A stretch of DNA of 64,000 bases. Origin: Quercus robur. Taxonomy: Eukaryota > Streptophyta > Magnoliopsida > Fagales > Fagaceae. Every line of letters begins with the position of its first letter. Within the stretch, counting starts at the first letter, position 1. Both the position numbers and the translations under genes were made by a program. The stretch is from positions 41,422,843 through 41,486,842 of the forward strand of contig NC_065538.1 of NCBI RefSeq assembly GCF_932294415.1. The letters are read 5' to 3'. The notes below the pieces were generated by a model that saw only the letters and a list, made by a program, of their open reading frames with translations, did no database searches and was not told where the DNA came from. Shown here piece by piece: positions 45,665 to 58,228 of the stretch.

Positions 45665-48600
45665 ATGAATTCTGGAGTTCTTACCTTGACTACGTTCTTA
45701 TGTTCAAGTTCCAGCTCCGTATATGATTCTAAAAGACTCACTAACCTCCACAATCGTTCTTATGCAACACTCACAGTTCAGTGCTCCAATTCTAACCCAG
45801 ACATGCCTCTAATAACTGGTAAGTTTATCACTCTACAGTCTAACCCTGTTTTATTTTTATTTATTTTTTAACCTTTACAAGTTCATATTTTGTTAGTCTA
45901 TGAAATAAAATCATGTCCATTATGAGTCCAAAGTTGGGAACATTGATGGGTTCGGAGAGTTTGATCATTTAAAAAAATTCTTAAAGTCTGAGTTTGTCTC
46001 TTTCTATTCCTATTGTTTTTATAACTTCAGTAAAACTTTGACAAGAACCCTTCTGACATTCTTTATGAGAAGCTTTTCTCATAAAAATTAGCTGCTCTAT
46101 TTGTCCAAAAAGATTGAAATTAGCTGCCTATTAGGTTGAAGGAAATTAATTATTTAATTAATATATATTTTTAGGTACATTTTATTTATATGTAGGGATA
46201 TTTTATGTTTATTTTAAGTTTTCAAAATAAATACAATGATCAAAATCATTAAAAACATATCTAAAATCAAACAAATTTTTTTAATATAATTTTTTTTTCC
46301 TCCTAACGAGTATGCATAAGTGTCCCTAGAGTGTCCATGCATAAGTGCTAACCTTCTTTTCTTTTCTTTTTTTGGTCCTTTTTCTTACAAATGAAATTAA
46401 AAAGTATAAAGAGTTGCTTAAAAAAAAAAAAAAAAAAAAAAAAAACGTCTGATGATGCCTATCTTGAATAGCTGTTGCTAACTTTTTCTACTTGTTTAGT
46501 GTAAGGGAATGTGTTATCTCTACTGCTTGATAAATGCTTAAATTTTAGTCTTTACAGAAAAGAGGAAAGGAGTGCATGGAAACAGCTTTCTTGTAAACGT
46601 TTCTGTGGTTTACTTATAATTGGGATGTGCATGATGGTTGTCCCTTTACTTGCTATAAATGGGAATAAGGATGATTAAGGATCTGGTGCTTAGAGGCTGT
46701 TATTCAAGCACATTACCTATTTGTGAAACTTTTCATGGATGTTCAATCCATCTGATATATATATTATTTAGCTGTGTTAACTTCCCATTTTGAGAAATGG
46801 ATGCATGGATTTCTTGTTTGCATAATTTCCCATAGGGGTATTGACTGATTTCTAGGGATTTCATATTTTAGTTTCCCAAAGCTATAGAGTGGTATGAATT
46901 CAATGATATGGCTGAATCCAGTTCGGCAGCGTAAATGCTAACAAAAAATGGTCTATAGAAAATCTTTCATCTAATGCAGTGATTATAGGATCTAAGGAAG
47001 CATGAAATGAATATATATTGTGGAAGGGACGAATCTTTCCCCAATCACGTATTGTCCACTTTGGGAATGGGCCAAGGGCCGATGCCACCCTCATGAATTT
47101 GCTCAATCCCACATCGGGGAGAGACGCCTCCCACCCTTGCCTTATAAGCATTGAGCCTAAGGAAGGGAGTACCAATCATGTGTAGCAAGGGTGGGAGGCA
47201 ACAATACCTGATTAAGGAAAGATTCGTCTAGGAATTCATTAGCTCTAATGAATTTGAAGTGCTTGCAAATATTTATTCCAATTGGAATTAATTTTAATAA
47301 TGCATATATGACAGAGAATTTTCATTTATTCCAATTGGAATTAATTTTAATAATGCATATATGACAGAGAATTTTCAAAATGATGGCTATATGACTGGTG
47401 GTGCATATGATTTTCAAAGAGCAACGACATCGCTTACTAATCAGTCAATATCATCATCTAAGAAAGTAACTCTTGTGAGGCATGGCCTTAGCTCTTGGAA
47501 TGAAGAGGGTAGAGTTCAGGTGAGTTTTTTCTCTGCTTTTTATAATTCATTTATTCATCTTCTGTCATTCTTTATTCTTTTTTTTTTTGGGGGGGGGGGG
47601 GGGTTGTGGGGAGTGGGGGATGATTGTCTTGTTGTTTAGGATGTGAAAATTGAATGTTTTGTTGGTAAGTGCAACTTCTTTGCTTCTCAAATCCACTAAT
47701 AATCAGTTAATCATCATTTATTTAATTTTTGAAACATACTGAGGGTCACTACCCAAAGAAAATGATAGAAATTCAAAGAATATGGTTGATAAGCTCGTTA
47801 GTCCCATTTCTCCTTCGCCCTGTATTTATGCTAGATAAGCTTTTCCAAAGCATTGTAAGTTTGTCAATGTGTTACAAGATTTGATCATAAGTTATTATTC
47901 TCATTGATAAGAATTATGTCTCAGCATTACTCTTATAATTTTGTAAAATGACAGAAATCAAACACGTGCACATTAAAACACTAAAGTTCTGAGTTTCATT
48001 AGTTGACAAGAAGCACCTAGACTTCCAAATTTGATGTTATTTATGTACATATGTCTCTTCCCTTTCACTATATTAGGATTGAAGGAAATATTTAGTCCAA
48101 CTTAGTAAATGTTTCCCCTTGAGGGCTTTTGTGGTTGAACAAAAGTTCAAGTCCCATTCATCTCTTTGTCTATTATCATTCTGTTAAGTTTTTAGCTATA
48201 ACTTGATTGCTATATTTACATTCAGGGAAGCTCAAACTTATCTGTCCTAACAGAAACAGGAGTGAAACAAGCAGAGAGGTGCAGGAAAGCCTTGGCAAAG
48301 ATATACTTTGATCAGTGCTTTTCAAGTCCAATATCTCGTGCCAAGGTTTGACTCACACAATCTAGTATGTTGATATTTCATAATTTACCATTTTATCTCT
48401 GAGTGTTTAATGCAGTCCACTGCTGAGGTTATATGGCACGGGAAGAAAGAACCGCTTGTTTTCCTTGATTCGTTAAAGGAAGCCCATTTATTTTATCTGG
48501 AAGGCATGAAAAATGGTCAGTCTCCTTTTTATTCATATAGTTCTAAAACTTGAGAACTGTATGTGTAATTTGTAGTGACATGATTTAATTGCTTTCTTTA

Positions 48601-49898
48601 TATCTTACTCATTAAATTAGTCAATATTTTAACCCAATTCACTTGACTTGGTCACAACTTGGTTAAAATTTCAGTTGGCCTGGTTGAAACTTTATAAAAG
48701 GGGAAAAAAAAAAAAGTTTCCTCTCTAGCCTGCTCAAACTTGCTTTAGTTAACTTGGGGATTTGTAATTGTGCATGATTTATATCCTTCCTTTATTTCTT
48801 TATGCGTAACTAAATCACATTCAGAATTTGGAGGCAGTGAATGCTAAGGACAGATATCCAAAGGAGTATACAACATGGAGAGAAGATCCCTCTAATTTCA
48901 ATGTGAATGGCATCTACCCAGTACGAAAACTATGGGGAACAGCAAGAGAGGCTTGGAGGGAAATATTGTTGTCACCTGTAAGCTTTTCCCTTAATATTGT
49001 TATTTTAGTTTTTCATATTGTGAAGCTAATTAGTTGTGATATGAATATCTTTCTTTTCTATTCTATTTTTGTTTTGGATGAACATATGGACATTTTTTCT
49101 TTCACCTGCAGGGAGAGAGTTTTTTGATTGTCACTCACAAATCAATTTTGAGGGCACTGATCTGTACAGCTTTAGGGCTACCACCAGAGAGGTACGTAAT
49201 TGGTTCAATAGATGCAGCAGCCACCCAGGTGGTTATTTTTGCTGATCATTGCAAAAATATTTCTGATTATTAACAAAGGTTTCTGGATCATTTTGTAATA
49301 TGAATCTAAAAATTCTGACATTCATAAAAAGGGTGTGAAGGTTTGGCCAATAACATTACTACTTAATGAATTTTTCCTCATACAGTATGGTTGATCTTAC
49401 CAAAATCTGTGTATTCCTTTCCCAGATCCTCATAAATTATAAAAATATGAATAATAATGTTGCCGATCTTTGGATAATGTCATTAACCTATTACAAAGAT
49501 CTTAAATAAAATAACCTACTATTTACAGCTGTACCTGTTTTTTCCCATTTTTGGTGAGTTGCCTTCTTTTTCCCATTTTAGAATGGCACTGCTTCTCAGT
49601 GGCACATTTTCAATCACTTCTTTACTAGTTAGCCAAATAACAAATTCTGCACTGTTGGTATTATTGTCACATTTTGATTGACCATGAAATATCATCATAA
49701 TGAAAGATGACAAATTATGCACTTTTCATTTCCTTCAGCAAGTAACCCTAATAAAGCTTTTAATCGTTCAGGTTCCGAGCAATAGATGTGAATAATGGTG
49801 GGATATCTGTTTTTAACTTCAACAAAAGAGGAGAAGCTATGCTTCAATCCTTGAACATGACAGCCCACATGTATAGCGATCACTTCTATCTTTACTGA
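45665..49898 (+). CDS. Histidine phosphatase (phosphoglycerate-mutase-like) family protein
   Basis: Seven exons, 45665-45818, 47368-47519, 48226-48345, 48416-48515, 48838-48977, 49112-49191 and 49772-49898, join in phase to give 290 residues. The first about 50 residues are Ser/Thr-rich with basic residues and few acidic ones, compatible with a plastid or mitochondrial transit peptide. The catalytic motif LVRHGLSSWNEE places the phospho-acceptor His at about residue 90; the second catalytic His is in IVTHKS at about 231. Both active-site histidines, the SSPISRAKSTAE segment and the acidic KEAHL segment are kept, so it should be an active phosphatase or mutase. Closest plant relatives are annotated as phosphoglycerate mutase family or 2-carboxy-D-arabinitol-1-phosphatase-like; the true substrate cannot be read from sequence. 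Intron 1 (about 1.55 kb) carries a foldback insertion and a duplicated acceptor. The gene converges on the CMP-KDO synthetase gene. Confidence 0.92.
46390..46446. repeat. Poly-A tract in intron 1 of the histidine-phosphatase gene
   Basis: A run of about 25 A near 46421-46445. It could be the tail of a retroposed sequence, but no source element is recognisable in front of it. Confidence 0.6.
47029..47227 (+). promoter_or_regulatory. Foldback insertion with snRNA-type USE and TATA boxes in intron 1
   Basis: The word ATCCCACATCG at 47106-47116 exactly fits the plant snRNA upstream sequence element RTCCCACATCG. A TATA-like TTATAAG follows at 47142-47148, 25 bases after the USE, near the spacing known for Pol III snRNA promoters. 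Two nested inverted repeats frame the site: an outer ACGAATCTTTCC (47029-47040) with its complement at 47216-47227, and an inner GCCTCCCACCCTTGC (47126-47140) with its complement at 47185-47199. A transcript starting about 25-30 bases after the TATA box would not be any snRNA, 7SL or telomerase RNA that I recognise. This may be a dispersed repeat that carries a promoter-like motif. Confidence 0.55.
47271..47377 (+). repeat. 53-bp tandem duplication spanning the exon 2 splice acceptor
   Basis: Bases 47271-47323 are repeated exactly at 47324-47376, with the match extending one base further. The unit contains ATATGACAGAGAATTTTCA, so the intron 1 acceptor CAG is present twice, at 47314 and at 47367. 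Only the downstream acceptor keeps the frame. Use of the upstream one adds 53 bases and meets a TGA within 17 codons. Confidence 0.95.
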
Positions 49899-51364
49899 AA
49901 CTTGGTGATATGTCGCATTCATTGATAAGAAAGAAGGAGCCAACCTTGCTGCCCAACGTCTAAGGATACTCTATGTATCAGATTCAGAGGACAATAGACT
50001 CAAGAGTTGAAAATGAGAAAAAACGTTTTTTAGTTCAGCAATACACTGGTTAATTCCAATAAAAGGTCTCAACCTTGAAGTTGAGAATCTTAAGACTCAA
50101 TTGTATTTATGGTAGAATAACACTTGGAATTTCATGGCTGGATTGTACATTCATGCAGCATATTACTCTCAATAATTACTCAAATTACTAAGGGATTTTT
50201 TTTTTGAACCTGCCCTTCCCTATGTGTGCGTGTGTATATATTATATGTACTCTCTGAATTTGCTTACTCTTCTCAAACCTTGATGGGAATACACATCAGC
50301 CTGCTCATTGTTGGTTTCCCATAATTCTTTGCCTTAGCAATCTGTCACTCATCCCTTGTCAAAAAAGAAAAAGAAAGAAGAAGCTATTTGTCACTCATCT
50401 TCACGACTGATGTTGAGAAATTTTGTTAGGAATTCCGGTGAGGCTTATTTGTTAGAAACATGACTTACATTGCCATCTGAGCAAAGTTTGTAATTTGGTA
50501 TTAAGTTTAAGATCAATGCACTACACAAATTGCTTGGACATCAGCTCCACGAGAAAGCAGGTGAGGCTGCAGGAGATATTAGTCACGTGATTGCATCCAT
50601 GCATGTAAAGAAATTTAAGGCCAAAAAACGTACATTACAAAATCAAATGGTACCATTCCTTGGAGAGAGTATACATATGACAACTTTTGTGCAACAACTT
50701 TTACCCCAATCTAGATGTGCAATTGTGAATGGTGGAAAACAAAAATTGTGGATCCATGTGAAAGTTATGGTTCACCAATTACACTCACACATGTCATCAA
50801 CAAGTTGTAGCAAATTGTGTGGTCATAAAAGAACTGCTCCTTGAGATAGGGCAGATTATCTTAATGTAAAAGATACCAATGGAGTACACTCATGGACCAG
50901 TCAAGTGCAAAGTTTACGCAAAGTTGTATGAATGATGTTTGCAATGTTGGATTTATGAGAACTTTTAGCTTCACAATTAGTATGAAACTTCTGAATTTGT
51001 CATTAAAGAAACAAGATCTCATTAATCAAATTTGCAAGTAATGCCCACACCACACACATTGTTGTTAAACCCAGATGGACAGTAAGCCGGTGAAAAGACT
51101 GGATAAGGGGCTACTGGTCCAAATTGGTTGGATAGCTAGATTATACATGTAACTTGAAAATTACATCTAGTACTTGGCTTAATATAATTTACAGCAGAAA
51201 ACTAGCACAAATAGGCTTGACTCAAAACAAGGAAACAAAATGATGGCAAGAGGAAACAGAAGTCCAAACTTTAAATTTACTGCAAGAACTTCTAGATCAT
51301 GCTAGTTCCCATTATAAATGAAGTAAGAAAAGGGTTCTCTCTTTTTCTTCTATTCTGTTGAGAA
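49899..51364. other. Convergent intergenic region between the phosphatase and CMP-KDO synthetase genes
   Basis: Holds the 3' UTRs of both flanking genes. The open frame at 50530-50844 on + has no recognisable domain and its composition is not gene-like. No repeats with clear ends are seen. Confidence 0.55.
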
Positions 51365-53564
51365 CTAAGACAAATTTCTTTCCCGCATCAACAATTCTAT
51401 CTTCTTGACATCTTCTGGAATGTCGACACCATGGGCATCATGGTCAACCTTGATCACCTGTGATTAATAATGTACCACGCTTGTGAAATTTATTAAAAAA
51501 TAATTCACATCTCTAAGAAAACAAACAAAACATAAGCCAATATAAATTGTGATCCACAAAGACGTACTAACATATGAATAATTTCAGCAGCTCATATGTG
51601 AACCCAATAAGTTAAATAAGGTCATCTCAGCATCAACTTCTAAGAATGTTATTAATTGCAGAGGACAATTCACAGTGAAATACAATTCTAGCAAAATATC
51701 CAAATTTGTTTTGGGAGTTACATTCATGTAATGAACAAAAGGATGTGACTTAGGACACATGCGTCATAATAGAATAGCTTTACATACTTATGCCCATAAA
51801 AATGTATGCCGCTGAGGTCATATAGTTTCTGTCATGAGTTTTCCTCTCATTTTTTAGTTAAAAACCTTTATGTCGACTAACTATATTTAATGAATGGATT
51901 TATTATCATCTGCAAGCACCATGCACAACGGATACTCCAAATCACTCAACATTATCAATCAACAAAGGAAAAACAAATTGATATGCCTAGTTTGAAATGC
52001 AAATGCAAACTGAAACTCAATAGGTGTCATGACTCATGAGCATCATTAATTATAGACAAAACACAAATATCATTGTGCAAGTGGTGAGGTCAGCGGCTGT
52101 CCTGTGCCACACACACACACACACCCCCAAAGAAAAAGGAGCATGGGGTAAAATGTAACCATAACTAGACTCTGATCCATGAAGAGTTAAACTGGTACAG
52201 ATGACAGATAATTGATCAAATGAATTTAGAACAAGTCAATCAAAATATAAAACAAATGATTGTATGATACCTTCATCTTATAGCCATTCTCAAGGACTTT
52301 AAGCTGCTCTAAATCTTCTTCTAGCTGCAATGTAGTAGGTGGAAGATCTGGATATATCTTTAAAAACTGTGTATCATAGCTCTGGCAAGACAAAAGAAAG
52401 TCAGCACGGTAAAAGACCACACAGAAATTACTTACATAAGAACCTCACAGCAACGGTCCTTTTTAAACATACAGGTATATCAATACCTGGATACCAAGAT
52501 GAAGCAAATATGGAAAGTGTGGATTGGCCTTCCCTGACCTGTGTTTCATACATAAAGATAAACGTAAATTACTAAGGCTACACACTCTATTTTGTATTGC
52601 ATAATTTGCATCTATATAGGATATTCAATAAATCTCACTTGTTACACGGGATCAGACCCCTTGAAAAATAGATTGCATATCCATGAGTGTCCACCACACA
52701 TTTCACTCGATTTGGATCAGATGCGTCTTCGGGTTTCAAAGATGTAACTGCAGTGCTGAATACAGCATCTGGAGCTGCCTGCAGTACTTAAACTAAACCA
52801 ATCAATTCATATGGAAAAGGAAAACAAAAATCAGGAGCAACCCAAAGACAGAAAATTATATTTATATCAAAAGAATAATATGTAGCTGTCCTGCAGATGA
52901 TACTACAAAGATATTGAGTGTGATGAGAGAAGGTTTTACAGGTTAGCCACATTCTTATCTTCTATCAATTAGAACAATTTTCTAAGAAAGAATATTATTT
53001 ACTCAAGGCAGGAGTTAAAAAAAAAAACGATAACACAAGAGTCAATAAACCAAAATTTATTTATCAAAAGATAAAATGTAAAGAAATAGCATATGTTCTT
53101 TTCATCCATGTTGAAGAGGAATGTAACTAATGTGTAACTTTCTTAGTTCCAGATATGAATGGCCACCATTTTCCAAAAAGAAAAGAAAAAATTACAAATG
53201 GCCATCATATTTATGCACGGAAAATAACTTACCTGCAGAGCTTTGACAACCCCATCTATTATCTCAGGCTCTATAAGGGGCTCATCTCCTTGAATGTTAA
53301 CAACAATGTCAAATTTCTTTCGAAGCTTTTGAATTGCCTCGTTGCAGCGTTCAGTTCCTGCCAATCAAGCAATTAAGATAACCTTCTGAGTCTATTCAAT
53401 TAATACAAAAATAAATGTGACTAATAAGGTTGAGCCACTGGTCTCACCATTTTGGCAAGATTCTGACGTCATTATCACATCAGCTCCAAATCCCAGACAG
53501 ATTTCTGCTATCCTCTCATCATCGGTGGCCACAACTTGCAGAAGAGAAAACCAGATATTATAAA

Positions 53565-53605
<41 letters not shown>

Positions 53606-55628
53606 CTTTTAAAAAAACTTATTATATGATGATAGGCATGTGCTTAATCAATTCAAAATGTTTCAATTGTTTTAGTTTATTAATCATTAGTGTAATCCTA
53701 TATTTGATGCTTAAAATAGCTTCCCTTGCCACAGGTGAGAAGAATCATAGAGTGAAACTACTAAACCAAATTTGCTAAAGTTATCATTTTGTGACAGATT
53801 GCCATTTAAACGCAAGATAAGTCATAAATAATGTGATTACATTGCTGCTTCTGGGTAGTTTGTTATAATGCCCTCACTACAGAATGCAAGACTAATGCTG
53901 CCCTTGATTCAGAGCAGAGGCAACATTACAATGCAAATCTCAGTGGCGTTAGCTGCATCAATAAGACATAGAACCTGATCCTCTCTCTCTCTCTCTCTCC
54001 TGGTGCTAATCAATCAAAGCTGCATCTTTCAGAATATCATAAAGAACGACTGCAACACATGCCATAAGGTAAAAACACTCATACCTTAACCCAATAAAAT
54101 GTCAGAAGATCTTGAGGATCATAATTTCATTAGCTATAGTGCATGACTTTGCCTCTTTCTTACATTGTACCGTAATTGTCTTTTCTTTTTTATTTTGGTA
54201 AGAAACCAAAATGTCAACATCAAAAGGATATAATCCCCTTAGTAACAACATATGATGTCAACCATCTTTGGAACAAAAAAAAAAAAAATAGATATGAAGC
54301 CCAATTGCAGGACATACCAAGTTTGTCTAATGTGGTTGCAAGTTTTGCTCTTTCCCATGTTCTCTGCCAAGCACAATTTTAGTAAACAAAATCCATAAAC
54401 TACGGTAAACCTGTGCAGGGCATATAATATTTAAAGACATACTGGTTGAAACAAGAACAAAAAGAGATTAAACATGGATTACAAGGACAATTAGTGCCTT
54501 GACCAAAAACACAAAAATTGCACCTCATTCAATTCAATCTTTTCCACAGTAGTAAATGAATACGTGTAATTTTGCATCTACAATTCCCAATGAACTGACA
54601 GTTTCCTGAGATTGAGCCATATACTATGAAAACAAGAACAAAGTCTGCATCTGTAATTTAACTACTCTTGTTGAAACCACTTATGCTATGGGTGGGGTTG
54701 AGGTCAGACTTGGGCTTAATTCACCTTAGGAAGTGCTTTTGGCCTCTGTTCCGTCTAAACCCCTCATGCATTGGTTCTCCAAGGAAGCACAGACACTTCA
54801 TTAGGGTGCCGAACCCGTGTCATACCCATGTCATACTAGTATCATACCAGCCGTTTCATGTTATAATTTTTCCAAAATTGGTTGTGTAACCATGTCATAT
54901 CCGTGTCCGTGTCTCCTAGGTCCTTAGTAGAGGAGCTAAGATGGTAACACCCAGGTAGGGAAGCCACGGTTGGTCCCCCTCACGCAGAGAACCAAAACAA
55001 CTGTAAGGAACAACTTTGCCATTTTCAATCAACCAAAACATGCACCGAGGACTTTTTAATTGGCTATCTAACAATTAAGCATTTGTCTAAATTTGTTCTC
55101 ATCATGCATTTGCTAAGATAAAGTATAAACCATGAAACTGTACTTAAAAAATTAAATAAATAAATAATTTAACAAGCTAGCTATATTTGACTTTCGGTTG
55201 GACTCAAAACTAAATCAATCCAATTGAAAAACAAAGACATTTTCAACTCTAAACTAAAATTTGAAGTTTCAAATGTAGAGTCAGAGTCATAGCTTACATC
55301 AACTAAAACAGCAAAACCTTAATCTCAAAACTATTTAAGGTTGTTAACATGTAAAATGTAGAGCCATACTTAAAAATAAATAAAAAAGAGTAAAATGTAG
55401 GACCTGAATCATGGGCTTTCCGAGGATTGGAATCAGAGGTTTCCCTTGAAATCGTGAAGAAGCAAAACGAGCTGGTATGATACCAACAACCCGGCTCCGA
55501 TACTTTGCGGTTCGGCGCGTGGATATCACCGCGTAAGCTCCAGCCGCCGCCACTATGGCTGCCCCGGAGAGTAGGCCTTGCACAAGCCATGAACCGGTGG
55601 TGCTAGACGTGGTCGATGTGGGACTCAT
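51365..55628 (-). CDS. CKS: 3-deoxy-manno-octulosonate cytidylyltransferase (CMP-KDO synthetase)
   Basis: Eight exons, 55404-55628, 54318-54363, 53448-53534, 53233-53357, 52639-52778, 52487-52538, 52271-52381 and 51365-51457, join in phase to give 292 residues, close to the roughly 290 of plant enzymes. A short N-terminal hydrophobic segment (about 14-36) is the membrane anchor known in plant CKS. The nucleotidyltransferase core follows: [15 protein letters not shown] (51-65), the ATDDERI segment, [12 protein letters not shown] (about 140-151, Asp/Glu for metal and CTP), and the CMP-KDO synthetase C-terminal part with [10 protein letters not shown] and [12 protein letters not shown]. The enzyme activates KDO as CMP-KDO with CTP. 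In plants this feeds KDO into rhamnogalacturonan II of the pectic wall, and the Arabidopsis enzyme is reported in mitochondria. All motifs look intact. Confidence 0.95.
53571..53601. repeat. (GA)n microsatellite in CKS intron 2
   Basis: About 15 GA dinucleotides just upstream (on the minus strand) of exon 3. A matching (TC)n run lies near 53986-53999 in the same intron. Confidence 0.85.
54650..54960. other. Dispersed-repeat-like segment in CKS intron 1
   Basis: Contains short iterated words such as CCCGTGTCATACC, CCATGTCATACTAG and CCGTGTCCGTGTC, a pattern of degenerate internal repetition typical of an old transposon insertion. Boundaries and family are not clear. Confidence 0.35.
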
Positions 55629-56466
55629 GACGTTTCAGTTGTTGAGACAAAGAGAAGTGGCGCGTGTGGTGATAGTGAGGGCATTCGCGCGTGTTTATAG
55701 CATTGTAAATTGAAAGGAAGCTTCCTAAGGGCGGGAAATCAAACAGTGTCGTTTTCCCACTTTTCTTGTAGCTTCCGCCAAACGGTGCGTTCTGATGATT
55801 TTCTCCCATAAGAAAATGACAATTACTATTATCAAAATTACAACTTTATTAAATTTTCAATTCTAAATTATAAATTTAATTTAAAAATGAAAATTTTAAT
55901 TTATACCCTATTAAATTTTCTTTTTAATATTTTTTATGCTCTGATTGGTTTGGGAGGAAAACAAGAGAAAATTGTAATTTTCTATTATTTGATTCGGGTA
56001 AAAAGGAATAGAGGAAATTGAGTGGATGGACGATAAAGTTTTCTATTTAAAGCCACCATTTGTTTTCTTTCCAAATTGGGGAGGGGAAAGAAAAAAAAAA
56101 CCTAACATGTAAAAAAAACTAAATTACAAATTGTACCTTAAATGTTTTTAAAATTTTTGATTTTGTCCTTAAAGTTTCAAAAGTTTGATCCACTCTCCAA
56201 ACATCAGCTATCGTTTGACAAATTTTTTTTTGTCTATTTGTCATTAAAGTGGTTGTTAACATCACTCTATCTCAAAGTAAAATAGTTTTAATGCATTAAA
56301 ACTATGCAATTTTTGCTATGTCGGTAAAAAAAAAGTATTTACCACTTTTTTTTTTTTTTTTGCATTTTTCTCTCATTTTTATTTATTTATTTACACTTTA
56401 CTTTTCTCTCTTCCTATCTCATATCTCACTCTCTTACATTAGATTACACTTTCTCCACCTCTCATT
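55629..56466. promoter_or_regulatory. Upstream region of the CMP-KDO synthetase gene
   Basis: The 5' UTR and promoter of the minus-strand CKS gene should lie in the first few hundred bases. The distal part is AT-rich with a T run near 56347-56361. No gene is seen. The left copy of the LINE target-site duplication lies at 56467-56479. Confidence 0.5.
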
Positions 56467-56479
56467 ACCATTTGTGATC

Positions 56480-57226
56480 GCATGTGGTGAATGTGGTATG
56501 CTAGGAGTACTGGGGTCAGGATGCTCTGAGTGAGAAGGGTTAAGAAGTACCTGTTGATGTGTTTGGTCCATATGTCCAAAGCGAACTTGGGTGGTCCATC
56601 TCTTCCTTCGATTGTGATAGGCCCTGAGCTCATTTGTGAATTGGGGTTGTAAGGCATCAAATCTATATTGCACTTGTTGCAACTCTTGTATGCGTTGCCT
56701 CTGTCTGAATAGCATCAGTTCCACCTCTTCCATGTTATGGGTGCATTGGCCACGTGTATGACCAATGAGGCCACATCTAGTACAAAGCTTGTGGACTCTT
56801 TCATAACGACATTGAATCCAGATTCTAGCACCATCATCCAATCTGAGCATGAAACCAGCTATCACTGGTAACCAAGGATTGATTTTGAACTTCACTCTCA
56901 TAAATCGTATGTTCCTTGGAATCTTGTCTTCCCAATCTACTCTTTCCACTATTCCCATTAACTGACCCATTTTTTAACCTAATTCTGGGTACCAGACAGT
57001 GGCTCCAGGAGTCTCTCTATGTTGCTAAATCTTCAAGATCAGGCTCTACCACAGGACCATGTCTTGCAAAAGGAACTTCATCCTCTTCTCTAGGTAAAAG
57101 GTCTAATTCTAGTTCTCCAGCAAAAAGATCAGAGCTAATGTCTGAACTACTACTATCAGTCCAACCAACTTCTCTAGGAACTATGTGATCATCCATATTG
57201 GAAAGGAAGACTAGTAGCAGTTGCAT
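56480..57226 (-). pseudogene. LINE ORF1 fragment (DUF4283-like / CCHC zinc knuckle), inverted
   Basis: The minus strand reads from a Met at about 57196 (MDDHIVPREVGWT) through an acidic Ser/Asp-rich stretch. After stops near 57017 and 56975 it continues from 56970 with a segment typical of plant LINE and retroelement gag-like ORF1 proteins. A CCHC-type knuckle, CTRCGLIGHTRGQC, lies at about 56743-56784. ORF1 proteins of this type bind the element RNA. The fragment is broken by stops and probably lacks an internal part. The open frame running past 56480 into the flank does so by chance. Confidence 0.8.
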
Positions 57227-57479
57227 GCACAGTGAGTACAGTGTAGTACAACGACAACTAGGTACTCTAAAGGACGCTGAATAGTCAGAGGGTTAGAGAA
57301 TATCATCATAGCCTCACTGCATTCAGCTATACACTTGTTAAACCTTAATCACAGTAGGCTGAACCCATTTAAAACAATGCCCATTTGAAACAATACACTT
57401 GTTCCCCCCTACCCCAACAAACTCTTTGAACTCAGAGGACCCTAGAACAATCCCAAACTCAGATGACTTAGAATCACAC

Positions 57480-58210
57480 ATTGTGCATGATAACCCTACA
57501 CCCCCACCCCAGGATTCAATGGACCTGGATTGAAGGTAATGGACCTTATATTACTAATGGACAGAGCACTAGGCAACACTTTGAAGCATCGGATATAGAC
57601 AGTGATACCACAACAATCATGTTTAATCTAGAAAATTTGAATGAAGATAGACCTGAGGTCCAATGCCAGAGATGGGATAAGGGTTGCATACCTGAGTCCC
57701 CTGACTTCTACATAGAGTTGTTGGTATAGAGAGTTAATAGAGGGAGATTCAGATTTGAATTAGGAGACTCTAGTGATGGGCCTAGACTAATTAACCCCCA
57801 AGAAGAGCAAAATGGGCTTGTTCAACCTAACCCATTAGAAAACCCATTACATACTACCCAATTGAACAATAAATGAGCAAATGAAAGAAATCTAGACCCC
57901 TTTGAACTTCTTACCTTAGGACCTGGCCCTTCTTTATCTAATACAAACCTACTTGCCTCTATTTTAACATCAAACTTTTGGTGTAATGAAGGTGGGGGGA
58001 CACTTTGGCTGGAGACACATCAAGACTGAGCTCGAGAAAAAGAATCAGGAAGGAAATAGGAAAATTTGGGAGAAACAATAAACAGAAGTTGCTATGTAGT
58101 TTTTTTGAAAGGGAAGGCACCACTTCCAAGACATTTCTGATGTATTTGAACATAGGACATCTTCTAATGGTGAGAGAGCTAAAGGGTTTAGCTAGGGAAG
58201 CTGGCCTATA
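57480..58210 (+). pseudogene. Probable ORF1 C-terminal part / ORF1-ORF2 linker of the LINE
   Basis: Forward sequence with several short open frames rich in Asn, Pro, Glu and then Lys/Arg (RLSSRKRIRKEIGKF). Compositionally it resembles the disordered C-terminal part of plant LINE ORF1. It is broken by many stops, and its assignment rests on position before the endonuclease. Confidence 0.45.
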
Positions 58211-58228
58211 ATAGCTTCCCCAGCAGCC

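Noticed and set aside
47106-47260. Possible telomerase RNA or 7SL RNA gene behind the USE/TATA arrangement
   Set aside because: No CTAAACCCTA-like template and no 7SL start sequence follows within the expected distance.
50530-50844. 104-codon open frame between the phosphatase and CKS genes
   Set aside because: No domain recognised. It sits in a convergent 3' region with AT-rich codon use and no homologue that I can name.
56434-56479. C-terminal 15 residues of the inverted ORF1 open frame
   Set aside because: They lie outside the target-site duplication and are read-through into flanking DNA.
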